From Leishmania mexicana MHOM/GT/2001/U1103 (taxonomy: Eukaryota; Euglenozoa; Kinetoplastea; Trypanosomatida; Trypanosomatidae): DNA of 64,000 bases. Position numbers and translations under genes: made by a program. Under the pieces are notes generated by a model. The model was not told the origin of the DNA and ran no database searches. It saw only the letters and a list, made by a program, of their open reading frames with translations. Numbering within the stretch: the first letter of the stretch is position 1; every line of letters begins with the position of its first letter. Shown piece by piece: positions 1 to 11,700 of the stretch. The stretch covers positions 536,084-600,083 of the forward strand of contig NC_018338.1 of assembly GCF_000234665.1 (NCBI RefSeq), in the 5' to 3' direction.

Positions 1-883
1 GGAGCAGGGCCTCTCCTTGTCCGTCTCTTCCCACATTTCCCAGAACGCACCATTTCGCTGACGTCATGCCCGTGTCACGCACTCGTTCTGCCGCTCTCTC
101 TCCCCCTCTGGTTTCTCTCGCATTACCGCGGCGTCGGGGCTTGTCACCGATGCGGGAACTTTTTCCGTCTCCTCACTTTACACTTCGCCTCTCTCTTTCT
201 TCTCCCACCATCACGTCCATCGCGCTCCACACGGCTTTGTGATGTACACATTGAACACAATGCGGACGAACACACCACATCATCATGATGACACATACAC
301 CTGGGCATGCATGCACAAGCACAGAGGCGCATGTGCGCCGCACCGAAAGCAGAAAGACTCTTCTTCAGGGATATTGTCCTATTGCTCTCGTTTCGTTTCC
401 CCCTCTCAAATCTCCTGCTTCACTCTCCCTCGCTGCGTCTTGTGAACGGCCTCGCCCATCTGGCACTGTCGCCATCCCCTCTCCGTTCTCGCTGCGTGGC
501 GTTGATACGGCTGGATTGCAATGGTACACCCCCTCCATCTGTTTTCGGCCTTTTTTGCATCCTTTTTTTTTCCTTTTATGATTGTGCATATTGCCAGGTG
601 AGAACAAAGGAAAAAAAGACAACCAACCAAACAAACCATTTTTTGTTCGTTCGGCCTCTCCCCTTGCTGATTCCGTCTCTGCGTTACCGCGTGTGTGTGC
701 GTGTGTGTGTGTGTCTCACTCTCTCTCTATATTTCTCTCATCCTGCCTCGCTGTCTTCGCACCAGCCCTCTCATCTCTTTGCGCTCTTCGCATATACGCC
801 TCTGTCTCTCTCTCTCGGGGTACACACGCATACGTACACATATATATTTACACATACCATATATATATATATGTGCGTGTGTG

Positions 884-903
884 TATATATATATATATAT
901 ATA
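884..903. repeat. (TA)n microsatellite
   Basis: An uninterrupted alternating TA run, preceded by a shorter TA run near 860-872 and a GT-rich patch. This is a simple repeat of the spacer. Confidence 0.9.
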
Positions 904-1870
904 AATCTTTTCGTTTGTGATAGCGACGTGGGCACTGCTCTCTTCTCTTCTTTCCGATTTCTTCCGTTTCTTTTTCTTTTCTTGCGCTTCTTTCATCAGT
1001 TGCATATTTTCGTTTCTTTTTTTTTTGGGGGGGGGGAGAGGTTTCTGTGAAGTTGATCGTGTGCGTGTGTGTGGTCCGGACACCTTGCGCGTTCTCTTGT
1101 CCACTTGCTTTTTCCCTTCCCGATTCGATATTGTTCTTGTCAGCGGACCGCCTTTCTGCACAGAAAAAAAAACAAAAAAAATAGGTGAAACAACCCGACG
1201 ACGTAAACAAAAAAGTGTGTGCGCCTCGTGTCGCCCTTCCGCTGTCCCTCACACACCCCGTCTTTCTCTCTCTAGTGCCCTCGCTTGCCCCTCTCCGTAG
1301 TCCGCGGAGGAAACGCTACCCTTGCTCCCTCCATACCAGCAGAAGGCAAAAGAAAACAAGAAAGACAACATCCAACACCATTCGACGCACCCGCGAAGGC
1401 AGAAGAGGGAGGGCAGACTGCGCGTCACCCCTTGTATGCGTTTTTGTATGTGTGTGTCGGGTAAAACTGTTTTCTTCTTGTGTATGTGTGTGTGCTGGGG
1501 AGGGGGACTTGTCTTCAAAGACAGACAGAAAGCAAGCGAAGGGAGGTGAGGCGGCGCGTACACACGCGAGACCCTTGCTGACTGTGTTCTTGACTAGTTT
1601 CTACGGGCTGGCAGTGCGTGCGTGCGTGTGTGCATGAGTAACATCTTGCTTCACCTGCTTTGTTGTAGTAGTTTTCACCCCCTTCCTCTCGTCGCTCGCA
1701 CTCCCGCTTCTTGCGTGCTGGGATATATTATCTCCTTGGGTTTTTGTTTGTATCGGTGGCGCCGCCCTTTTTTGTATTGTGTTTTTCCCTCTCTCTCTCG
1801 CACGTTCTTCTCGCATATCGGCTGCCCCGTGCGCCTCCTTTTATTTGTGTTTGACTCTTAGTGCTTGTCG

Positions 1871-1894
1871 GTGTGTGTGTGTGTGTGTGTGTGT
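1871..1894. repeat. (GT)n microsatellite
   Basis: An uninterrupted GT run of about 12 units in the spacer upstream of the giant gene. Confidence 0.9.
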
Positions 1895-2353
1895 GGCAGA
1901 GAGAGGATCAAAAGACCTGGGGAAGGTTGGAGGGAAGCGACCGTAGGCAGCATCCACGTGCGAAGACGCTGTCACGCGAGTGCCTGTGAGCGTAGACGGG
2001 GTGGAGAAGAGCCACACAAAAGAACGAAAGACGAAAAAAAAAGCAGTGGGCAGAGCCGAGGAGAGGGAGACAGGGGGTGCTCGCCTCCCATCGAACCTGC
2101 ATTTTTTTTTTCGTTTTACTTCCGCATTCTGGCCGAGTCGGCGCGGCGGCGACTCTTTCTCCTTCTGCCAAACGGACGGTATATCTTTTTTTCTTTCTTG
2201 CAGTCGTGCTACGCGTACTGCTCTCAAAGGTTGTGTGCGGGCGTGTGCGCGTCCGCTTCTTCTCTCTTGCGTTTCCCGCAGTGCCCTTTGCCTTTCCGCC
2301 ATCGTCAACATTATCGTGATCAAGGGGTTGTGCGGCGGAGAGCCACTGGTGGA

Positions 2354-2382
2354 ACACACACACACACACACACACACACACT
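2354..2382. repeat. (CA)n microsatellite
   Basis: An uninterrupted CA run of about 14 units in the spacer upstream of the giant gene. Confidence 0.9.
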
Positions 2383-2514
2383 TACCGACATAAAACAGAA
2401 AAAAATCATACGCAAGAGGTGGACAGAGGTGGGCAGCAGTCACGCACATCTTGTTTTCTCAGTTTTCTATTTCCCTTTGTGCTGCTTCGGGTTCATTGGT
2501 GGCGGTGGGAAAAC

Positions 2515-2569
2515 CGCCTCTCTTTCTCTCTGTGTCTGTGTCTGTGTGTCCCCCTTGATTCTTCCGCAG
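2515..2569 (+). promoter_or_regulatory. Candidate polypyrimidine tract and spliced-leader acceptor for the giant gene
   Basis: A long CT/GT-rich pyrimidine tract ends in TTCCGCAG, with the AG at 2568-2569. This would leave a leader of about 200 bases before the ATG at 2770. Trypanosomatid mRNAs receive the spliced leader at the first AG after such a tract, so the site is plausible, but other AGs exist nearby. Confidence 0.5.
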
Positions 2570-2769
2570 TTTAGTATCTTAGATTTGCCTTGTCTCGACA
2601 ACATAAGGAAAGGTGACTCCCTTACACTTTCTGACCTCACGACTCCGCTCGATAGTTGCCCAGCCGTCTGTTTACCAACGCACACGCGCACTTGCGCTCA
2701 TTCTTCGCTCCCTTGCACATCATACGGGGGTCTAAAAAAGCGAAGACGCCTGCGCGTACGAAAAAGAAA

Positions 2770-5700
2770 ATGAGCGGCCGCAACACACCTCAGGCGAAGA
2801 GTCGCCAGTGCAGCAGTGGCCATGTCACCCCCACTTCTAGCCGGCGAGTGCCACATCTGAATGTATCGGTGCTCTCGTCTGAAGCGTCGTTCTCCAAAAT
2901 GGCAACACAGCGAGCCTGTAGCACAGACCACGGGATGGATCGGTACACCGGGCGTCGTTCAAGCATGCTGTCAATGCTCCGTGTCCCGGTGCACGAGGAA
3001 CCGGAGGAGGAGGAAGTACCTGCCTCACCAGACCCGTATGCGATGTCGCCTTTCCGTGGCGCCTCACCTTCCATCGTATCTATGGTTCGCGCAGGGTCCA
3101 TCTCGAGCGAGAACATGCCGCTCCCACTGAATATCCAACACATTGAGGGGGAGCTTTGGTATGTGACGGGGAAGAACGGCCCAGGGCGAAAGCACGCCAC
3201 TGCGCAATGGGTCGTGTGCGAAGACCAGCGCCTCTCCGTGTACAGTAGTTGGGCCAAGAGCAGCCGGCTCGTGGAGGAGGCGCGCTTTGAGAGAGTGCGT
3301 GTCATGTTCGACTTTCTACACCCACACATGCACCCGGAGGTGATGGGAAGCGGCACCCCGCAGACGCGTCGCATGACAATTCACCGCAATGAGCCCCGCA
3401 CTACAGCGGAGTCGCGGTACGCGTTTCGGATACGGGACCCCTGCGACGCCAAAACCCTCGCCGGATACTACTACTTTGGGGTTGAGTGTGTGATGCGTGA
3501 CCCACTGACAATGAGGCTGCGTCGCAGCCTTGCGATCTTCTGCACTGATCATCAAGATGACCACCGCAAGTGGCTCGACTTCTGGGAAGAGATGCAGGTG
3601 CGGTACCCCATGCTTCGGAGTCGAAACGCCGCAGCGATGCCGATGGACATCAGCTTAGAGTCACTGAGCGAATTTGTGTTCCCTCAGCAGGTGGCGAAGC
3701 CGGCAGTCGGAGGAAAAGGCGAAGACAACACGGACGCGGTGAACAGCCCTGGCTTACCGTCACCGATCGGCCGGGATGATAGCCTCGACACCACACATGC
3801 GCCAAAGTGGACTGATAGCGAGCATGGGCAACCGGACTGGAAGGGTAGCACACGACCTTTGCCTTTTGTGTCGTCGGGCCGTGCTTCTGCCGGTGGCGTG
3901 CGTGGAAGCCTGCTAGGCGACGTGGCCGCCGGTGGTGAGGAGGACAAGGCAGGAGGCTCTGAACAGTGGCTTGCGCTGCTCGTCGATACGGAACGGCAGG
4001 CGCGGGAGGGGATCGAGCTCATGGAGGCTGCGACGCGCAGCGTGCTGGAGGCGAACCAGGCGCTGCGCGATCTCTTCCACCATGTGGCGCCAACGGCAAC
4101 CGTTCTCTCTCCTGTAGCAGCGGTGTGTAGCAAAGACGAGGGCAGTGCCGGCGACGACGTCGCGAGCGGCGTGGCGATGTCCGATGGCGACATGATGCGT
4201 GCCTTGCAGGCGGAGCTGAGGGCGCTGTGCGCAGCCCTCGAGAGGGCAAAAAGCCAGGCTTTCACGCCCGCCACAGCGCCGGAAGCGCTGACATCAGGGG
4301 AGTCTGCCGCGGTGTCGAATCAGGTGCTGTTGGCGGCATATGAGCAGGAGCTGGCGGAGCTGCGGGTTCAAAATACAACGCTGAGGAGAGAACTCGACAC
4401 TCATGCAGCCACCGCCGCGGCGCGTGTGGAGAGGGCACTGGGCGAGTGGACTCTGACCGGTACCGTCGACATCGTTGTCTCCGATGCAGAAGGCGGGGGC
4501 GACGGTCATGAAGTCGCCGATGCTTCTGCGGATAGGCAACGGTACTTGGCCGCGGATGAGGCCCTCGTGCGAGCCTTGATCGAGGCTGCGTTGGTGCAAG
4601 AATCATCGACTGCTGCCTTCGACTCTTCCAGCGCCGTCGCGTCCTCTGCACAGGTTAACACTCTGGGCGAGTCTGCCTCCACCCCGCAAGCGCCCCACGC
4701 GACTCTGTCAACCAACGCCGATGGGTATGACGGGGCCAATACTGCCGGACGCCCCTTAGGGACCGCATCCGATTCTCACCAGCTTCACCGAGCACACAGT
4801 GGAGAGGCCCAGCTCTCGGACGCTTCGAGTGCAACAGGAGATTTGGCGACTTCACTGCCAGCTCTGGTGCAACAACACTTGAGCACGTTTGCCACGGAGC
4901 ACGGTCGCCGTCTCGGAAACCCTGATCTTGCACGTTCTTTGTCAACGGATCGAGACTCTCTTCTGTATCATGTGGTGGACGAGGTCGTGACGGCCTTCAA
5001 GGACTTGGTGGATGCTCCCCACATAGACACAGGCATCTCGAAAGCTGATGGAAACGTTGGCGTGTCCGCTCCAACCGCCACCGTGGTGTCATCGTGGCTG
5101 TCCGTGCTGCATCGATGCCTTCTTCACAGGCTTGGCGTGGTCGGAGTGGTTCGTGGCGCCGGCGCCAGCAACCAGAGCCCGCTGGCTGCTGCGGAGGTCG
5201 GTGGGCCTGCGACGGATGCAGCAAGCGCAGTCGAGGCCGCCGCCGGAGACGACGTGACTCGATGCCGTCCCCCCGCTGGGGACTCCTCAAACGTGCGACA
5301 GAGCAGTTCGCTGCCACCGCTCACAGATGAAGAGATAGCCATCGTAGGCGACCTTCATCACTCCGCCCATGACGTAGTAGCGTGGATTCTTGATCTGCTG
5401 GGCGAGAGGCAGCGGTACGCGGCCTATGTGACTACTTTAGACTCCCTGACATGCCGACATGACGTGTTTCGCCCGCTCGAAGAGGTACAAGGAGAGCTTG
5501 AGAGGGCAACAGGGCGCTGTGAGGCAGCCGCGGCATCTAGCGCCGCTGATGGCAACGCGGAGGATTCAGAGAAACATACTGTGGATGGCTCAGATGGGCT
5601 CAGAGTAGAGTGCCGCCTCAAGGAACGCCTCCAGCACGCTATGGCTGCCTTTGGCAGCAGGCGCGAGGAGGCGGCGGTGCTGCGGCGCTTACTGACCGCA

Positions 5701-8700
5701 ATCCTCTACGGAAGTGAGATGGCGCTTCAAAAGGCGGACTCCACCGATGGGGTCGTCCCGGCGGCGACGACGGGTGCTGCTGTAGCATGTGAGGCGTTCC
5801 ACACGGCTCAAGAAGCGGGCCTTGGCGAAGTGGACACGCTTCGAGGCGCTGCAGAGGCGTGCGTGGCAGCGAGAGCGAGGGAGGAGGTGTGGGCCAGAAC
5901 CCTCACACCAGCTGTGTTGCAGGCGCGCGCGGACGCGTTCATTGGCGCTCCATGTATCCAGGACATGGTACATGCATTACAGTTGACACTTGGACGCTGT
6001 CCTGAAATACACGGCAGGCCACGGTGGGTTGGAGGCGCCGCTTATGTGCCGCCACTCTCGCAAGAGAGTATACGGAGCCTCGTGGAGGAGCTTCACCAGC
6101 GTCTCACTGTGGAGCAGGCACGCTGCAATGGGCTACTTGGTGAGGTGATGCTGATATCTTCCGCACTTGCTTCTGTGGGGAGTGAGCTACTGACGGCGGC
6201 CTTTTCGACCGCGATGACGGCAACAGCGAACGCAAGCGCCATGACAGACGAGGCCGTGAAAGCATGGGCGGCGTACACGCAACACGCTCATGAAGTCGTG
6301 TCCGGGGAGCAACGCGATCTTCAGCAGCCTGTGGAGGCAAGAGCTGACCCTTGCCTCTCCGCTGTTTCCGCAGAGACGACAGCAGAGGCGGCTCCTCACG
6401 AGGCTGTCCACGCTCGCCTCGTCGCGGCGCTGAGCGGAGCGGATGGTGCGCGGGGGTTACGCAGCGCTGCTTTCGATGCCGCGAATTCTCTTCTGCCAAA
6501 CTTATCTGCCAGTATAGCCGGTGCACAAACGGCACTTTGGGGGCTTGTAGGAGTCCTCCTCCGACACGGCGCAGGTGCAGGTGTGCCCTCGCCGGAGGCG
6601 TTGCTTGCCCTTCCCATAGTGAACCACATCGCTGCGCCAAATGCTATCGGCGACAGTGACACAGATGCATCGTCATTGGGTGTGCACATGGGGGTAGCAG
6701 GAAGCGCAGCCGAAGAGCTGCTGAGTGAGTGCGAGAAGGCGACAAGTGAGCGCCGCGAATGGATGCAGCAACTCCTGCAGTGGCTCAAAGACTTTCCTCC
6801 GACGAATACGAGTGACGCCGCACCCGAACCGGCGTCGGAGTTGCCGTCTGATGCGTCCACCGCGCATGAGGCCTATGCTCAGCTGCTGGAGGAGCTTGCC
6901 GCTGCGGAAAGCGAGCACGTGAGTAGAGTCGGTGCGGTGGAGGCGCTGCTGTGGAAAACAAGCTGTGTGCGCACCATCTCAGTTCCTGAGATGAGCGACG
7001 GAGCGGGGGTCGCTGATAGTGCAGCGCTTGCGGCTGCTGCCGCCGCGGACATAGCGGAGGCTCTACGTGTGTCGGAAGCGCACGTCAGCGTGATGGAAGC
7101 TTCCGTCGATCCTGTCCAACGTGCGGCACATGTGAGTGCAACTATCGCTCATCACCCCCGAGGACTAACGCGTGCATCCGTGCTTGGCGCCGTGCATGCC
7201 TGCCCGTTTGCACGTCTGCAGGAGGCACTAAAAGGTGCACCGGCCGATTCTGCTGCGACTGCTTCCGACACGAGCGAGCAGAGCACAGCACTCTCAGCGA
7301 CTGTGGACTCGCCAGAGGGCATCGATACCGTGAACCAGCTCGCTAGGAGTTTGCAGCACCGCGCCGCGAAGATGGCTGCGGTGGTCGAATTTGAGAAGCG
7401 AGTACTAGCGCTGCTTCCTAGGCCGCAGAATATAGCCATAGCGAACGCCGGGGTGCCCACCATCGATGCAACTCCGGCCTGCAAGGCAGGCCAGGCCTTG
7501 GCCGCAATGCTTGCGGACGAACTCGATATACAGATTCCAGAGGCCAACTTTAAGAGGCCTCCCACCGCATCCGCCGCACTTCTCGACAGTCTTGCCTCTT
7601 ACATAGAGCAACTCCACGACGCTGCCCTACCCGCTTTACACCACCGCAGGATCCAGTCTGTGTATGCGCCCCTAGAACAACTGCGCGCCGCCGTTGACGC
7701 ACTGCATGACGCCGCCCTTGAAAAGGTGGCAGACGGCGCGCTTGAGCAGATCCCCTCCCTTCACAGCATGATAGATATGCCATGGCCAGAGGCTCTCAAA
7801 AATGCTGACCTTCGTCATATCCACTTCATCATCGAACATCTGGCCAGCCGGGCGAATCGAGCGGCATCACCCGATTCCACCGATGATCAATTCAACGATC
7901 TGCGCACCATCGCCCAGGCCCTCGGCGTGCCGCCGGACACGTACGCTGGCGAGCGGGGCGGCGAGTGCGTGCCAACAACCGGGCAGCTGGTGGAGCGCGC
8001 TGGCGCTGTGGTGAGCGCCCGCGCTGAGGAAGCGGCTGGACTGCGCGCCATCGCCCAGGCCCTCGGCGTGCCGCCGGACACGTACGCTGGCGAGCGGGGC
8101 GGCGAGTGCGTGCCAACAACCGGGCAGCTGGTGGAGCGCGCTGGCGCTGTGGTGAGCGCCCGCGCTGAGGAAGCGGCTGGACTGCGCGCCATCGCCCAGG
8201 CCCTCGGCGTGCCGCCGGACACGTATGGTGACGAGTGGACCGAAGAGATGACTCCCAAGTGTTCCGAGGTGCTGGCAGCTGTTGACGCTCTGGTGAAGCG
8301 ATCCAAGATGACTCCTGAGGCGGCGTCGATGGATGCGGGTGAAGGTGAGGCGGCGGTTGGGGTGCTGGTGACATTGTGGGAGGCCATTGAGGAGGCCGGA
8401 GTTGTGACTGCGGATCTGGAGGATGGCTGGTGGTCCGTTGAGGGCCCAAACCGTTGGGAAGCCGCTGGTCGTCTGGTCGGTGCGCTTTCTGCAGCGGTGG
8501 AAGTATCGCGGGAGGAGCTCGTGGATGTCTCGGAGCGCATCAAGCAGTTTGAGGATGAGCTGGTGAATGTGGAGCGAGACCACAACGAGTCGCGTGAGGC
8601 GATCACGGCGGCGGTGGAGAAGCTGCGCGGAGGACTCGGGGAGGCGACTATTGAAGACCCCGGCGAGATGTCGCCGCCTTCTTCGCGTGGGTCAACGGTG

Positions 8701-11700
8701 TGCGGGCCTCTGTTTACCAGTCTGCGGCAACTCACAAGCGAGGTATCAGATGTTGCCTATGCGCTACGGCGAGTGAAGCAGGTGCTGGAGGAGCATAATA
8801 CTGAAGAGAAGTGCATGCCGGAGTTGGAGGAGGTGAGCTTCCCTGTTTCACAGCAGGACGGTTGTGACGTGCTCGAGCCGGGCAAGGTGCTTACGTACAA
8901 GGATGTGGTCGCCGGCGTACGTGCGAAGGTAGAGGCCTTGAGAAAGGAGCGGGCGAGGCGTATCGAGACGGATGCCGCTCTGAAAAATTTCTTGAGCGCT
9001 GTTACCGACCGAAGCACATTTTCCGAAGAGCAGCCGGTGCCACGTCCATCGTCGTTGACATCGCGACGATGCGTCAAACCTAAGGCGAAACCGCAGCCGG
9101 CAGACTCAGACTCTAGCGTTAGCGAAGAGTTCTCCTTGCCGCGCACACCGCTGCATTTACCCACCGGGAGTGGCAATGCCGACGTGCTGCTTGGGTGCAG
9201 TGGCAGTATCTCAGTGCCGGTGCCACGCTGGGTCACCACTGAGGTGCTGGAGAAAGTGCGGCAGCAGATGAGCCAGGCGGAGGGCGCTATCGCGACAATG
9301 CGGGATGCCGTTACTGCGGCATACGAAGCGCTGGGCGGCGAGGATGATGTGGTGCACGCGTCAGACAACGAGGCAGCCCAGCTGCTGGTGAAGCTGGCGC
9401 AGAATACTGCTGAAAGCATCGAGTTTGTCAAGAGGCTTCTCGAGCCTCTGGAGGAGAGTGAAGCTTCGACTGGTCGACGCGAGCAGCTTGAGCACCTGGT
9501 GGATCGCATCAAGGAAAAGCTTGGCATCAGCTCCGAGGGCTCCATGCCCACCCTACCGCAAGTGATGGAGGAAGGCATGCACTCCATGTATAACGAATCC
9601 ATCTCCTCACGACGATCACTGGGGTCGTCGGTGAATCGGCACCTGCCGCGCAAACAGAAACCCGTGGCGCCAGACGTGGAGTTCACGAAGGGTTTTCATC
9701 TCGCCCAGCAGGCTGTGCGTAACCGTGACAGCTCCGTGCCGTCACTGACCTCAACGCTGAAGGTGCTGACTCCATCGCCGTCTGGCCCACCAGACTCGAC
9801 CGAGGATGTCGAGAAGGAGATTGGGTACCGTATGCAGGAGCTGGATGCGCTACGACGCGGCTGCAGTGTTGCCCTCAGAACGCTAGACTCCTCACTGAAT
9901 GTCTCTGATATGGACTGCAACGCCATGGTCATGCATCTGGTGGGGCGCTGTAACGACGTACAAACGGCAATGCGCATCACAGACGCTGTGTTCGAGGACG
10001 ACGACATTATATCGGAGGTGAGCGCCGCGGCTTCGTCGTACAGAGCCAGCAACCCTTCCGCGAGCGAGCACCCGCTGCCGATGCGATGTAGCGTTCTCGT
10101 GCGTGCTGTCAAGTCTCTCGACAACTTGTGCGAGTCGATGCGGCACACGCAGGCCAACATGGTGAAGCAGCAGCGCTTTCTCATGCACAATGAAGCTCAA
10201 AACACAGGTGAACTTCGACGGGCGCTGGTGGAGTTGGAGCAGCAGCTGCGCGACGGCAACGCGGAGCGGTTGGCGTTGCAGAAAGCGAAAGAGGCGACGG
10301 AAAAGAGCGCGGCCGAGCTGTCGCATGGTCTGGAGATGGCACACAACGAGCTCACCGACCTGCAGAACGTCCGAGACGACTTGGAGAAGTCGTTGGTGCA
10401 GCTCAAGCAGCAACATGTCAGGGATGATGATGAACTGAATCGGGCCGGCGAAAAGCTGAACTCCTTGTCGGACCATGCTGCAGCGCTGCAAGGGGTGCTG
10501 GAGGCGGCCAAGGATGCTGTGGATAAGGAGGTGTTGGGGTCGTGCCAGCAGCTTCACTTGGTGGTAGTGGGAAGAGAGATGCCAAAGCCTGAGATGCTTG
10601 CCGAAGGCAAGGCACAAGAGGTGCTTCTTTCGGGTCTTCATGCCATCACCAAGGCGCTGCAGAACGCTGTGAAAGAGATGACCCGGTTTGCCCCCGGGGA
10701 CACCGGTGTCGCAGCCGTGTTTGCAGAGGAGCGTAAACATGCTGCGCAGCAGGCTGCGGCGCTGAAGAGCGAGCTTGCTTCCGTTGCAGAAGCGAAGGAG
10801 GAGGCAGAGGCGAGAACGAAGGCGGCCGCGAAGCGCCTGAGGCAGACTGAGGACGCCTTTGAGGACGAAGTTGCGAAACTGAAGCGCGCTCTTCGCAACA
10901 GCGAGGCAATGCTGGAGGACAAGGAGGCGAATCACCAGCGTCAGTTGCGCCAGGGGCAGGCAGCCGCAGAGGATCAGTTGGCGCTGGTACAGCAACGCTT
11001 AGACCGTGTCACGCGTGCGCAGACAGAGGAGGAGCGGCGGAGAGTGGCATCTGAGGAGAATGTACAGAAATTGCGCAGCGCTCTCGCAGAGGCTGAGTTG
11101 GAGCTGGCCCGGCAGCAGCGCCACGCAGCTGAGTATACGATGACGGAGCGTAAAGGCAGCATTCACCGCATAGACTCCCTGGAAGCAGATCTTGCTGCAG
11201 CTCGCCTGCATAGCAGCGAGTTGGCGCAGGCTCTTGGTCGTGCGAGGCGCGACGGTGCTGAGGCTGCACTGGCTCTCGAGGCAGAGGCGCTGGAGAAGGC
11301 GAAGTTAGCCGAAGAGCTGGCGGACACACGCGCGCAGTTGCGCGCGGGAAACAATGAGCTGGCTAGTATCTGTGCGAGCATTGCCTCAACTGGGTTAACG
11401 TCATCAATAAAGTCGTCTGCATCCTCGTCAGTCCCACCAGCAAGAGCGGCGGAGCTCCTGGCAGGACTCATAGACCATGTTGCGGTACTGCAGCGTGCAC
11501 TAGAGGCCCAACAAACGGCGCGGCAACAGCATCGCTCCAGGGGTACACAGAGTGAGGATGCTGTGGCCGAGACACTGGCAGGGTTCGCCGCCATCTGGGC
11601 CACCGCGGTAAAAACCGGACGCACACCAGCGCGGCTCAACGAAGCGTGGCTGACACCGACGGACAAGGCGGAGGTCGTGTCGAGCGCTCTGACGCACGAT

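Larger units (their letters stand above)
1..2769. other. Spacer and 5' leader upstream of the giant PH/coiled-coil gene
   Basis: No convincing coding region is visible on either strand. The stretch is T- and C-rich on the plus strand, with homopolymer T and G runs and dinucleotide tracts: TA near 884-903, GT near 1871-1894 and CA near 2354-2381. Open frames here are low in complexity and rich in Ser, Cys, His, Thr and Arg, as expected from microsatellite DNA. It probably holds the 3' untranslated region of a plus-strand gene lying before the window, followed by spacer and the leader of the gene at 2770. Confidence 0.7.

Noticed and set aside
307..1050. A 247-residue plus-strand open frame in the first kilobase
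   Set aside because: Its product is Leu/Phe/Ser-rich with runs from GT, TA and T tracts (YIYIYI, VCVCV). It is translated simple repeat with no gene-like codon use.
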